Part shown: piece after piece, positions 22,948 through 31,396 of the stretch | Layout: each line of letters opens with the position of its first letter | How positions within the stretch are numbered: position 1 is the first letter of the stretch | Assembly (NCBI RefSeq): GCF_002837055.1 | Contig: NZ_PDKP01000005.1 | Location: forward strand, 1 to 34,271 | DNA from: Lactobacillus apis | GTDB taxonomy: Bacteria > Bacillota > Bacilli > Lactobacillales > Lactobacillaceae | DNA: 34,271 nt | Direction: 5' to 3' | Program-made: the position numbers and the translations under genes | The notes under the pieces: model-generated | What the model saw: only the letters and a program-made list of their open reading frames with translations | Databases searched by the model: none | Told to the model about the DNA's origin: nothing

Positions 22948-23712
22948 ATGATTTACAGTATTAAGCAAGAATTTTTCAAACTTTATCATAAAAAAATGTT
23001 CTGGCTTGCGCCAATTATCATGTTAGTGCTAATGATATTTACTGGTTATGCTATTGGCAGCGATGAAGCAAGACTAACAGCAGTGATGTGTTATGATGCA
23101 ACGGATTGGATAACATTTATCTTGATAGTTATTGGAGCTACTAGTTTTTCTATGGAGTACCAAAACAACGCTATTTTAACTTTGCTATATAAAGCATCTA
23201 ATAAAATCTACGTTTACTTATCTAAATACTTAGTGCTCCTTGTTTATGACATATTTTTACATCTTGTTGCAGTTGGGTACACAATTGTACTGAAAGGATT
23301 TTTGTTCAAATCCAACATTTCGTGGACAAGTATCAATTACTATCATCAGCCACTGTGGGTTAATACTTTGCAAGCGACGCTGTTGGATTTAGCGGTGTCC
23401 ATGCTAATCATTACAATAATTTTCTTATTATCTTGTCTAATTAACAGTAATGCAGTTGTCATGACTACTAGCCTTTTAGTAGTACTATTAGGTGAAAGTA
23501 TTTCATCAGATATTATGAGTAAGCCGAAGCTTGTTAGTGTTCTCAAATGGAATCCTTTCAATATGCTCAATCTGTCTAGACAGTATGGTAATTATGCTAC
23601 ATATCATCTAACTACACATCTTAGTAATGTTGAGCTTCTTATGGGCACGTTAATCTATATCGCTGTTTTCTTTGTTATTGGCTATTGGATCTTTCGGAAA
23701 AAGCGCTTTTAA
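22948..23712 (+). CDS. ABC-2 type permease of the immunity-like exporter (second)
   Basis: A 254-residue paralogue of the preceding permease with about six hydrophobic segments. It starts KQEFFKLYHKKMFWLAPII and ends YWIFRKKRF. AAGGAGG lies 6 bases before the ATG, 9 bases after the previous stop codon. Two different permeases plus one ATPase is the LanFEG layout. The substrate is unknown. Confidence 0.8.
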   Translation: MIYSIKQEFFKLYHKKMFWLAPIIMLVLMIFTGYAIGSDEARLTAVMCYDATDWITFILIVIGATSFSMEYQNNAILTLLYKASNKIYVYLSKYLVLLVYDIFLHLVAVGYTIVLKGFLFKSNISWTSINYYHQPLWVNTLQATLLDLAVSMLIITIIFLLSCLINSNAVVMTTSLLVVLLGESISSDIMSKPKLVSVLKWNPFNMLNLSRQYGNYATYHLTTHLSNVELLMGTLIYIAVFFVIGYWIFRKKRF

Positions 23713-23815
23713 TAAAAAAGTTTGATGCCTGATACACTGGGATTCTTCATTCTAAAGTTTATAATGTACTTATTGTATAAACTTGTTCTCAGTAATAGAA
23801 AAGAAAGTTAAGTTC

Positions 23816-24457
23816 ATGAAAGATAACCAGCAAAGTAAAAAAGATTTCTACGATATTTTTAAGTATACAGTCGTTTTATTCATCGCCTTTGTCGTAATCA
23901 ATTTTTTGTTAACCAAGTTTGTAATAGTTAAATGCTCTGTATCAGGCATTTCAATGCAACCAACTTTTGAAAATCAAGAGCGCGTCATTGCTTATCGCCA
24001 TAGTGAACTAAAGCGTAACGAAGTTATCATTCTAAAAGCACCTGATGAACCAAAAGCGTTTTATATCAAACGAATCATTGGCTTACCAGGTGATACAGTT
24101 ACTGCAAAGAACAATAAGATTTATGTTAATGGCAAAAAGATTGACCAGAGTTATTTAGAACCGGGCTTTAAACTGATAGACCATGAGGATGGCTTCAATG
24201 GTACGCATTACTCTGACACTGGAAACTTTTCGATTCGTTCGTTAGCAACTAAAAAAGACTATAAGAAAATTTATACGGCAGCGCAGTTGAACTTGATGAG
24301 AAAAACTAATAAGGTTCCGAAAGATTCATACTTTGTATTGGGCGATCACCGGAGTGTATCAAAGGATAGTCGTTACATTGGAGCAATTCCTAGAAGTAAA
24401 ATTGAAGGTGTAGTCAAAGTTCGATACTGGCCACTTAACCGACTTAGTTTGTATTAG
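23816..24457 (+). CDS. lepB: Signal peptidase I
   Basis: Membrane serine protease that removes signal peptides from secreted proteins, such as the S-layer protein and autolysin in this window. 213 residues: one N-terminal membrane anchor (FKYTVVLFIAFVVINFLL), nucleophile S46 in SGISMQPT, general base K85 in YIKRIIGLPGDTV, and box E GDHRSVSKDSRYIG. I chose the ATG at 23816, with AAAGAAAG before it. A TTG-started reading from 23783 adds 11 residues without a better site. A TATAAT is at 23760-23765. An insert near DHEDGFNGTHYSD is common in lactobacillar SipA-type enzymes. Confidence 0.93.
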   Translation: MKDNQQSKKDFYDIFKYTVVLFIAFVVINFLLTKFVIVKCSVSGISMQPTFENQERVIAYRHSELKRNEVIILKAPDEPKAFYIKRIIGLPGDTVTAKNNKIYVNGKKIDQSYLEPGFKLIDHEDGFNGTHYSDTGNFSIRSLATKKDYKKIYTAAQLNLMRKTNKVPKDSYFVLGDHRSVSKDSRYIGAIPRSKIEGVVKVRYWPLNRLSLY

Positions 24458-24491
24458 TGACAACACGTTGGACACAGTTTCATAGACAATA

Positions 24492-24528
24492 AAATAAGCA
24501 CCTGAAGATTTTCTTCAGATGCTTATTT
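24492..24528. terminator. Bidirectional terminator between lepB and kup
   Basis: AAATAAGCACCTGAAGA pairs with TCTTCAGATGCTTATTT (one mismatch) around a short loop. It serves the two convergent genes. Confidence 0.85.
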
Positions 24529-24533
24529 GTTTC

Positions 24534-26564
24534 TTATTCAGTTTCCTGATCTTTTAAATTAGAGTAGTCCTTTGGTGCAACACGCTTAATGTGCAATTTT
24601 GTCTCAGGACGACCCAGAATTAATGGGACTTGCTCAACCACCGTATCGGTGTATTCCAGACCAAACCAAGATGCTGGATTGGAAGATAAGTTTTGTAACC
24701 AGATACGAGCTTTTAACATTAGCTTTTCAAAGCCCTTAAGTTTGGTAAGTGGGCTGAAGACTTCGTTAACTATAACGAATGAGAAGTCTCCAACTTGGCG
24801 ACCGGGCGTAGTAGTGTAATCCTGCGGTTGTGCCTCAATTGTTCCGTCTTTGATTAAGTCCTGAACGATTTGCCGTAAGTAAACATTCACGCTGGTTTGC
24901 TTTTTAAAGCCTAAGAAAAGTTGAACGTTAATGACATTTTTTGTGCCATAAGTATTAACCGCATAGCGAGCAGTGTAAGGCTCATTAGTAATGTTAACTG
25001 AAACGAACCAATATGCAGCCGCTCTTTTTGGCCGTTTATCCAAAATGGAGTACATGATTTCACGTTTAATAAACTTGTTATACTTCACTTTAGCCATATA
25101 AACTAAATTAGTTGCATATACTGGATAATCATCATCATGACTTAAGTCAGTTAACATATCAGTGTATTCGTCTAAGCGGACGTAAGTTTTTGCTCCTTCA
25201 TGTTTATCACGTACCTTGTTACCAAAGTACCAAATGAACATAATTACACCGATGAAGCCGGCAATTAAGACAGTTACGTAGCCACCGTGCATAAACTTGG
25301 TTAAACTTGAAATCAAGAACATGCCTTCGATAAAACCAAAGACAAGCAAGAAGCAAAGACGCAAAATAAGTGGGTGATGCTTAGAAGCCAAGTACTCGAA
25401 TAAGAGTAGGGTGGTCATTAACATGGTAACCGTAATTGACAGACCGTAGGCTGCTTCCATGTGTTCCGAAGTACGGAAGAACAGAACGACACCAATGGTT
25501 GCGACACAGATCATCTTGTTAACAGATGGAATATAAATCTGACCGTGTTCGGTTGTTGGGTAGTTGATTTTCATCCGTGGTAAAAACTTCAAACCACTGG
25601 CTTCAGATACAAGTGTAAATGAACCAGTAATCAGGGCTTGTGAAGCGATAATTGCGGCAATAGTTGCCAAAATAATGGCAAATAATCGTAAGTTAGCTGG
25701 CACGGCCTCGAAGAATGGGTTTAATTCGCCACCGTTAGTTTGATAATTAGGGTTTTGCAAAATCCAAACACCTTGACCAAGATAGTTTAGGGACAAGCAA
25801 GCAAATACGTAAGGCCAAGAGCCTAGGATATTGCCACGACCAACGTGACCAACATCTGAATATAGCGCCTCGGCACCGGTAGTTGCCAGGAAGATTGATC
25901 CTAGAATGAAGATACCGGCTTTGTTTGCAGGGCTGAATAAAATTTTAATTGCCCATACGGGATTGAGTGCTTCGATAATTGACCAGTCATGAGCCATATT
26001 GCTAATACCGATTACACCTAAAAAAGTGAACCAGACTAACATTATTGGACCAAACGCTTTACCGATACTACTGGTCCCCAACATTTGAATTGAAAATAGT
26101 AGTAACAAAATGACAATGGTAATCATAATGACAGAGTTCTGATTAGGAACAGGAACACTACTACCAAAATGCATATTTTTCAGACCTTCAATTGAGGTCG
26201 TAACGGTAACTGCAGGTGTCAGTGTACCGTCAGCAAGCAGTGCAGCCCCACCAATTAAGGCAGGCATAACCAACCATTTGGCTCGCTTACGAACGAGTGC
26301 ATATAAGGCAAAAATACCACCTTCACCACGGTTGGTCGCATTAAGCGCAATTATAACGTATTTAACAGTCGTTAATAATGTAACTGTCCAAAAAATCAGT
26401 GAGATTGAACCTAAAATCAATTCGCGGTTAACGTTAGCGATGCCGCCGTTACCATTAACAATCGACTTCATAACATAGAGCGGACTAGTTCCGATATCAC
26501 CGTACACAATCCCAATTGTGATTAACAAACCGGCCGCGGAAATCCGCTTCTTCTTGTGATCCAT
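24534..26564 (-). CDS. kup: KUP-family potassium uptake protein
   Basis: Proton-coupled K+ importer, 676 residues. It has the diagnostic N-terminus GIVYGDIGTSPLYVMK, NRGEGGIFALYALVR, GAALLADGTLTPAVTV and about 12 membrane segments, then a soluble C-terminal domain of about 230 residues. GGGAG lies 12 bases before the ATG. A probable promoter (TTGACA, 16 bases, TAAATA on the minus strand) overlaps the terminator of the gene upstream. No c-di-AMP riboswitch was recognised in the short leader. Assignment secure. Confidence 0.95.
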   Translation of the reverse strand: MDHKKKRISAAGLLITIGIVYGDIGTSPLYVMKSIVNGNGGIANVNRELILGSISLIFWTVTLLTTVKYVIIALNATNRGEGGIFALYALVRKRAKWLVMPALIGGAALLADGTLTPAVTVTTSIEGLKNMHFGSSVPVPNQNSVIMITIVILLLLFSIQMLGTSSIGKAFGPIMLVWFTFLGVIGISNMAHDWSIIEALNPVWAIKILFSPANKAGIFILGSIFLATTGAEALYSDVGHVGRGNILGSWPYVFACLSLNYLGQGVWILQNPNYQTNGGELNPFFEAVPANLRLFAIILATIAAIIASQALITGSFTLVSEASGLKFLPRMKINYPTTEHGQIYIPSVNKMICVATIGVVLFFRTSEHMEAAYGLSITVTMLMTTLLLFEYLASKHHPLILRLCFLLVFGFIEGMFLISSLTKFMHGGYVTVLIAGFIGVIMFIWYFGNKVRDKHEGAKTYVRLDEYTDMLTDLSHDDDYPVYATNLVYMAKVKYNKFIKREIMYSILDKRPKRAAAYWFVSVNITNEPYTARYAVNTYGTKNVINVQLFLGFKKQTSVNVYLRQIVQDLIKDGTIEAQPQDYTTTPGRQVGDFSFVIVNEVFSPLTKLKGFEKLMLKARIWLQNLSSNPASWFGLEYTDTVVEQVPLILGRPETKLHIKRVAPKDYSNLKDQETE

Positions 26565-26601
26565 AGTAATCTGATACTCCCATTAGACTATTTCAAGATT
26601 T

Positions 26602-26629
26602 TATTTAATTAAGTAAAAAAGAATGTCAA
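26602..26629 (-). promoter_or_regulatory. Probable kup promoter embedded in an upstream terminator
   Basis: On the minus strand TTGACA (26624-26629), spacer 16, TAAATA (26602-26607). The -35 lies inside the stem-loop that ends the preceding gene. Confidence 0.4.
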
Positions 26630-26638
26630 CCGACATTC
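26615..26638 (-). terminator. Terminator of the 26687 gene
   Basis: Minus strand: GAATGTC-GGTT-GACATTC followed by TTTTTT, about 50 bases after the stop codon. Confidence 0.8.
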
Positions 26639-26686
26639 CCATTTAAGTATCTATTTTGTTCTTTTTTTCGTAATAGTACAAGTAAA

Positions 26687-27115
26687 TTATGATAAAGAAG
26701 TAGAAATATTATTACGACGGTCTTCGTACCAGTTGTCCCAATCGCTGTATGAAGTCATTTCTTCAGGTTTAATACTATCTTGCTTAACAATTTCGTCTAC
26801 TATATTTTGGAAGTTGTTAGCGTGGTATTGCAAAGCATGCTTAACCAATTCATTACGTGAAAATTTGATGTTGTCCATTACATAGTGGTTAATATCAACC
26901 ATGTTCGAATCAACATCATAAGTGTTCATGATTTCCAAGTCACGTTGATTAAATTTAGCAATGTAGAAGTCAGTGAAAACTCTTAAATAATCAGGTTGTT
27001 CAGCAAATTCTTCTTCAGGCATTGTTGTCCATTCAGCCTCAGGCATGACAACCTTTAATTCTTCATTTTCTTGTTCATTATCTTGCTCTTTGATATTTGT
27101 TTCTTTTTCAGTCAA
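26687..27115 (-). CDS. Unknown acidic protein, TTG start, 142 residues
   Basis: I do not recognise the family. I read it from TTG at 27115 because AAAGGGGTG, a close ribosome site, lies 6 bases upstream; the longer ATG reading to 27157 would place that site inside the coding region. The N-terminal 35 residues are charged and low complexity (TEKETNIKEQDNEQENEEL), followed by a folded-looking part with YLRVFTDFYIAKFNQRDLEI. No membrane segment. An extended -10 (TGCTATAAT on the minus strand, 27245-27253) and a 7-bp hairpin in the 5' UTR (27200-27225) precede it. A terminator follows. Confidence 0.7.
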   Translation of the reverse strand: MTEKETNIKEQDNEQENEELKVVMPEAEWTTMPEEEFAEQPDYLRVFTDFYIAKFNQRDLEIMNTYDVDSNMVDINHYVMDNIKFSRNELVKHALQYHANNFQNIVDEIVKQDSIKPEEMTSYSDWDNWYEDRRNNISTSLS

Positions 27116-27294
27116 AGCAGACACCCCTTTAGTAAAAATAGGAAACGTGAAAGTCAATAGTCATTTTACAGAGTTTAAGCGGTAAAAGCAACTATCAGTA
27201 GCTACTTGAGAAAAACCTAGTAGCTCATTTCTTCAGTTAGTCAAATTATAGCATTATTGTTGCACATGATTAAATGGCTAAAAATGCCCAAGTT

Positions 27295-27330
27295 AAAAGC
27301 GTCTTAGCTAAAATACTTAGACGCTTTTAA
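27295..27330. terminator. Terminator of the 27357 gene (can act both ways)
   Basis: AAAAGCGTCT/AGACGCTTTT with extra pairs inside the loop, and A- and T-tracts at both ends. Confidence 0.8.
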
Positions 27331-27356
27331 AACTTTTCTTCATTATAAAGTATCAA

Positions 27357-28229
27357 TTATGGTTTTAGATAGTTTTGCACATCATTCTTAGTAATTTGAT
27401 CAGGATTTGCACGTCCAGATTTACGGTAAAGATCGATTAAATCTTGCGGACTCCATGCCATACCTTCGTAGCCAAGTTTAGTTACACGTTTACGCAGTTG
27501 AACAATTTGGTCATTTGTAACGGTTTGACCGTGAACTTTGTGGTCGCCCATTGAGCCTTCACCAGTTTTACCTGCATTACCAGTGTCACCGCCATTAGAA
27601 TTGGCACTGTTAGAACTACTATTAGAAGAAGATTCAGCTTCATTCTTATTATCTTTAGCAGCCTGCTTATTCTTATCAAGGCCAGCGCTAGCTTGTTTCT
27701 TATATTTAGCGTAGTACTTGCCATCAATATAAGGTAGGTCTAGCACCTTTTGGTATTGGTCAGCAGCCTGATCATATTGCTTGTCATTTTCGTTTTGCTT
27801 AGCAGTTGCAAAAATTGGCTTAATTTCGTGTTCATAATTATCTTGAACATCCTTGATGGTTCTAGTCAGCTTTTTACCGTGACTAACTAAAACGGAATAA
27901 CCGTTGCTCTGCTTAATGACATCATTAGTTTTGGCAAGGGCGTCATCGTATTCACCATCTTTAGTTGCTTTAATTGCAGCCGTCATGTTGTCAGCTTGCT
28001 CTTTATAAGCTTGTGCTTGATCGGTTTTCTTAATCGAAAGGGCCTTGTCAAACGCGTCACTTGCTCTAGTGTAATTTTTGTCTTTAACGGCTTCTTTACC
28101 AGATTGAATTGCGCTGTTATAAGAAGCATCTACTTGATTGCTATTTGATTTTTGGGTTGCGTAAAAGACGCCACCGCCGAGGGCAATAATGACAACGGCT
28201 GCGATCGTCCAAATCGTGGATTTTTTCAT
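27357..28229 (-). CDS. Membrane-anchored protein with TPR-like repeats
   Basis: 290 residues. The N-terminal MKKSTIWTIAAVVIIALGGGVFYA is a signal anchor without a lipobox, so the rest is probably outside the membrane. The middle has TPR-like helices rich in Lys, Ala and Asp (KNYTRASDAFDKALSIKKTD, then KQYDQAADQYQKVLDLPYID). A Ser/Asn/Gly linker (about 200-230) leads to a small C-terminal domain (DQIVQLRKRVTKLGYEGMAW, DLIDLYRKSGRAN). The role is unknown; proteins like this occur on lactobacillar surfaces. AAGGAGG lies 13 bases before the ATG. The gene stands alone. Confidence 0.75.
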   Translation of the reverse strand: MKKSTIWTIAAVVIIALGGGVFYATQKSNSNQVDASYNSAIQSGKEAVKDKNYTRASDAFDKALSIKKTDQAQAYKEQADNMTAAIKATKDGEYDDALAKTNDVIKQSNGYSVLVSHGKKLTRTIKDVQDNYEHEIKPIFATAKQNENDKQYDQAADQYQKVLDLPYIDGKYYAKYKKQASAGLDKNKQAAKDNKNEAESSSNSSSNSANSNGGDTGNAGKTGEGSMGDHKVHGQTVTNDQIVQLRKRVTKLGYEGMAWSPQDLIDLYRKSGRANPDQITKNDVQNYLKP

Positions 28230-28375
28230 AATAGGAATTTATCCTCCTTACTAATTCTTACATTAATTATAGAGGGTTAATACTTGTTTGACTACCGATA
28301 CACGCTTTTTGCCAATAATATAAAAAATTCTCAAGAAATTTGTTACACTTTGCCGTCTCATTTCGTTAGTAATAG

Positions 28376-28405
28376 TGTAAGACATCTAGCGCGCTACTTC
28401 TTACA
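28376..28405. promoter_or_regulatory. 30-bp dyad upstream of the DUF1659/DUF2922 pair
   Basis: TGTAAGA (28376-28382) and TCTTACA (28399-28405) are perfect outer arms, and the palindrome TAGCGCGCTA (28387-28396) forms the core. The dyad lies 41 bases before the first gene. It may be an operator or an mRNA hairpin. Confidence 0.5.
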
Positions 28406-28446
28406 TTGTTAGTTTCAATAATTCAATCAAAAGGATGGTAAAAAAT

Positions 28447-28671
28447 ATGAGTTTAGATTTATTAGAGCAAACAATCCAATACACTTTCTACAATCAACAA
28501 GATGGCAAGGATAATATTAAGTCGCGTGTCTTTAAAAATGTGAAAAAGGGTGCGTCTGCCGCAGGCTTGGCTAAGGTGGGGGATGCACTTGCAAGTCTGC
28601 AAGGTGCGGACTTGACTGCCGCAACCTTAATTCAAAAGCAGGCAATTCCGCTAATTGACACTGTTAACTAA
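28447..28671 (+). CDS. DUF1659 family small protein
   Basis: 74 residues beginning MSLDLLEQTIQYTFYNQQDG, then FKNVKKGASAAGLAKVGDAL and a C-terminal helix ending IPLIDTVN. I placed the start at 28447, because AAGGATGG lies about 9 bases before it; an upstream ATG at 28435 overlaps that site. The family is small, widespread in Firmicutes and of unknown function. It typically precedes a DUF2922 gene, as here, 47 bases on. A 30-bp dyad lies upstream. Confidence 0.75.
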   Translation: MSLDLLEQTIQYTFYNQQDGKDNIKSRVFKNVKKGASAAGLAKVGDALASLQGADLTAATLIQKQAIPLIDTVN

Positions 28672-28718
28672 AAAAAATTTTTGCTAATTATATAGGAAAG
28701 AAAAGGAGCGAGATTAAT

Positions 28719-28994
28719 TTGGTAACTAAATCAAAAACTTTACAATTAGTATTTTTAAATGGTGATGATAAAAAGGTCACATTGGCCTTACCGGATGCCG
28801 CTGATCACTTGACTTCAGTAGAAGTTAAAACGGCAATGAAGACAATTGCAGATGCAGATGCATTTGCAAAAGATGGAGTTGATGTCTATAAGATTCCACA
28901 ATCTGCTTCATATGTTGAACGTGTGGTTACAAATTTGTTCGATGATTCTTCAGATAGTTCAAAAAGGGCTGCAACTGTTCAGGCTCACAACTAG
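28719..28994 (+). CDS. DUF2922 family small protein (TTG start)
   Basis: 91 residues starting with TTG: MVTKSKTLQLVFLNGDDKKVT. AAAAGGAG lies about 10 bases before it. The pattern of an LVF strand, a short DxKKV turn, a helix with VKTAMKTIADADAF and a C-terminal VERVVTNLFD matches the DUF2922 family, the usual partner of DUF1659 proteins. Function unknown. The last ten residues (SSKRAATVQAHN) are an unstructured tail. A terminator follows. Confidence 0.75.
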   Translation: MVTKSKTLQLVFLNGDDKKVTLALPDAADHLTSVEVKTAMKTIADADAFAKDGVDVYKIPQSASYVERVVTNLFDDSSDSSKRAATVQAHN

Positions 28995-29043
28995 TTTGAT
29001 TAGAATAATGAAAAAGTTTACTAGTCGAAGATAATTATTTATT

Positions 29044-29080
29044 AAAAAGTCGTGCCTTGTTTAATTAGGCATGACTTTTT
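29044..29080 (+). terminator. Terminator after the DUF2922 gene
   Basis: AAAAAGTCGTGCCT/AGGCATGACTTTTT pair with one wobble around an 9-base loop. Confidence 0.87.
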
Positions 29081-29228
29081 ACTTTATTTCCTGTTAATTT
29101 GTTAATGTTTTGTAAAATTAATGTTGCATAAAATAATTTAAGAACACTGGCTGATTTTTAAAAGTGTAAAAAATAATTGCTACATAAGCTTTTGCGAATT
29201 AACTAAAAGAAAGTACTTTTACCTAAAT

Positions 29229-29244
29229 CTGTAAGCGTTTATTA
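29229..29244 (+). promoter_or_regulatory. Possible cre-like site upstream of the S-layer promoter
   Basis: CTGTAAGCGTTTATTA matches 13 of 16 positions of the CcpA consensus, including TGTAAGCG. The 3' half is poor. The rest of the 29081-29271 stretch is AT-rich with no gene seen. Confidence 0.3.
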
Positions 29245-29271
29245 CAAAAGTGTGTAAAATATCCGCACACC

Positions 29272-29300
29272 TTGCAATTTTAGCTAAAGGTAGGTACAAT
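29272..29300 (+). promoter_or_regulatory. Promoter of the S-layer-like gene
   Basis: TTGCAA (29272-29277), a 17-base spacer, then TACAAT (29295-29300), close to consensus. Transcription would start near 29307, giving a leader of about 190 bases. Confidence 0.8.
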
Positions 29301-29306
29301 ATGAAA

Positions 29307-29495
29307 TGTGGTAAGTGATAGCTATGCTTCAGGCGCGTTAGTCTGTACGCATGCGCGTTCTTCAGCCTGAAAGCTACCTCATAAGAGTTATAAACTTATG
29401 GATTCGGCTTGAAGGATGTTGTAACAATGTAGGCTCTAAACGACTGAACCTATAGTCTATTACTATTTTGTATATACACAAGGAGGAAAGACCAC
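29307..29495 (+). promoter_or_regulatory. Long structured 5' leader of the S-layer-like mRNA
   Basis: TAGCT and TTCAGGC (29319-29334) pair with GCCTGAA and AGCTA (29365-29376), making a 12-bp stem with a 4-base bulge and an internal CGCG-rich loop. CATAAG/CTTATG (29380-29400) forms a second hairpin. AAGGAGG follows near the start codon. Slp genes of this group are known for long, stable leaders that help sustain heavy expression; the function here is inferred from position. Confidence 0.6.
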
Positions 29496-31265
29496 ATGAA
29501 GAAAAATTTAAGAATTGCTAGTGCTGCTGCAGCTGCTTTATTAGCTGTTGCACCAGTTGCTGCTTCTACTGTATCAACTGTTTTAGCTGATACTACTGTT
29601 ACTGTTAATGGTGATGCACAAACTAACCCAGTTGATAAGGCTACATTAGTTTTAAGTGTAACTAATGTCTCAACTCTTGTTAATGGTGATACACCAGCTA
29701 AAGTTGCTGCTTCAATTTCAACCCCATCTATTCCTACAGGAGCTGCTGTTGCTCCAGCTAAGGCAAGTGTTTATGAAGTAACTGGCAAAGATGCTACTAC
29801 TGGTAAAGACATTCTTGCAAATAATGCAACTACTGACAAGTTAGTAGGGGGTAAATCTTACGCTGTTAAGGTTAAGGTTAACATTACTGGTTTGACTAGC
29901 CTTGCAGGTAAGACTATTCTTGTCAATGGTTCTTCAGTTAATGTAAACGCACAAGGTATTTCAGATGAAGTTGAATTAACTAGTGCTTCATTTACTGTTC
30001 CAGATGCATCACTTACTGGTGCACCTTACGTTAAGGACATCACTACTGGTAAGGCTGTACAATCTGGTTCAGTTGATCTTGATTCTACTAAGTACAACGT
30101 TGAAGCTGTTGCTCAAGCAATCGTAAACAAGTTTGGTGTAGGTGTTACTACTCAAGCTGGTACAAATCCTGCATCTGGTCACTGGACTAACGTTAAAGCA
30201 GACGTTCGTGCTGCATTAAAGACTGCTGGTATTACTGTTAAGAACGATGCAAAAGAGAGCTTTGACAAGCCAGCTGCTGCATTCCCAGTTACTCTTAACT
30301 ACTATGCAACAAACGGTAAAACTGGTACATTTACTTTGACTGTAAACCCAACTACAGACGAAGGTGATGCTACATACCCACAAATCACTTTTGCAGGTAA
30401 TAAGTACAAGGGTACTAAAACCATTGATACACTTCCAGATACTGCTAACTTTAACTATGTACCAGTTAATGGTGTTGTAGATAAGGATGCTATTGTAGCT
30501 GCATTTGCTACTACTGTTAGTGCAACTGACTTAACTAAGTTAACTCCAAGCGTTGATGTTTCAGCTGTTAACACTAAGGTTGCTGGTAAGTACCCAGTAG
30601 TTGTTAGTGCAACTAACGCTGATGGTAAGACTACTAAGATTACTTTCATGTTAACTGTTGGTGCTAAAGGTGCTTCTTACAAGACTGTTCAATCAGATGG
30701 TGATGTACCAGTTTACGAAATTGTTGGTAACAACGTAACTGATACTAAGACTGTTGTTAAGAACGGTGACCAAATTGCTGTCTTTGGTGAAGCAATCAAG
30801 GTTGGTGACAAGAGTTACACACGTATTAATAGCGCTGATTCTAACAAGTACGTAGAAAGCAAATATGTTGATGGTACTTTCAAGCCAGCTGACAAGGTTG
30901 CTAAGAAGGTTATGCACAACGCATTCATCTACGACAAGGACCACAAGCGTGTTGGTACTAAGACTTTAGCAGCTTACTCAAACGTTAACGTTTATGGTGC
31001 AGCTACTAAACTTGCTGATGGTAGCTTAGTTTACCAAATCGGTGACAACGAATACGTAATGGCTGACAACATCGATGGTACTGTTCGTACTTTAACTCAC
31101 AACGCTTACGTATACAAGACAAGTACTAAACGTGCTGACCGTCGTGTATTACGCAAGGGTGCTAAGGTTACTACTTACGGTTCACCATACAAATTCAAGA
31201 ATGGTGTTTCATACTACCGTATCGGTGGCCCAGCTAAGCAATACGTTAAAGTTGCTAACTTTTAA
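29496..31265 (+). CDS. S-layer-type protein with C-terminal SLAP domains
   Basis: 589 residues. The signal peptide ends near VLA-DTT (residue 31). A Thr/Ala/Val/Lys-rich body of about 365 residues follows. It is free of cysteine and has recurring TxTVN and VNPTTDEG segments, typical of S-layer self-assembly regions. The C-terminal 200 residues hold three repeats with the SLAP pattern (around 396, 468 and 531), for instance MHNAFIYDKDHKRVG, THNAYVYKTSTKRADRRVL and SYYRIGG. This domain anchors lactobacillar S-layer proteins to the wall. Codon use is strongly biased (GGT, GCT, AAG), as for very highly expressed genes. The protein is longer than SlpA of the group (about 440), so it could be a variant Slp or an S-layer-associated protein. 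Confidence 0.87.
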   Translation: MKKNLRIASAAAAALLAVAPVAASTVSTVLADTTVTVNGDAQTNPVDKATLVLSVTNVSTLVNGDTPAKVAASISTPSIPTGAAVAPAKASVYEVTGKDATTGKDILANNATTDKLVGGKSYAVKVKVNITGLTSLAGKTILVNGSSVNVNAQGISDEVELTSASFTVPDASLTGAPYVKDITTGKAVQSGSVDLDSTKYNVEAVAQAIVNKFGVGVTTQAGTNPASGHWTNVKADVRAALKTAGITVKNDAKESFDKPAAAFPVTLNYYATNGKTGTFTLTVNPTTDEGDATYPQITFAGNKYKGTKTIDTLPDTANFNYVPVNGVVDKDAIVAAFATTVSATDLTKLTPSVDVSAVNTKVAGKYPVVVSATNADGKTTKITFMLTVGAKGASYKTVQSDGDVPVYEIVGNNVTDTKTVVKNGDQIAVFGEAIKVGDKSYTRINSADSNKYVESKYVDGTFKPADKVAKKVMHNAFIYDKDHKRVGTKTLAAYSNVNVYGAATKLADGSLVYQIGDNEYVMADNIDGTVRTLTHNAYVYKTSTKRADRRVLRKGAKVTTYGSPYKFKNGVSYYRIGGPAKQYVKVANF

Positions 31266-31288
31266 TTAATTAGTTAAATTAATTACAG

Positions 31289-31322
31289 AAACGGAAACGG
31301 CATTAGTCGCTTCCGTTTTTTG
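31289..31322 (+). terminator. Terminator of the S-layer-like gene
   Basis: AAACGGAA..CG pairs with CG..TTCCGTTT, ending in TTTTTT. Confidence 0.8.
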
Positions 31323-31396
31323 TTTACTCTTCTATGAAACCGATAACAACTTGTGTATAATTGTATAGGTAAAATCAAATAGAGAGGACTGAATGA

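Noticed and set aside
29307-29495. T-box or independent small RNA gene in the S-layer leader
   Set aside because: There is no T-box core and no terminator before the coding region; the structure fits a stable mRNA leader.
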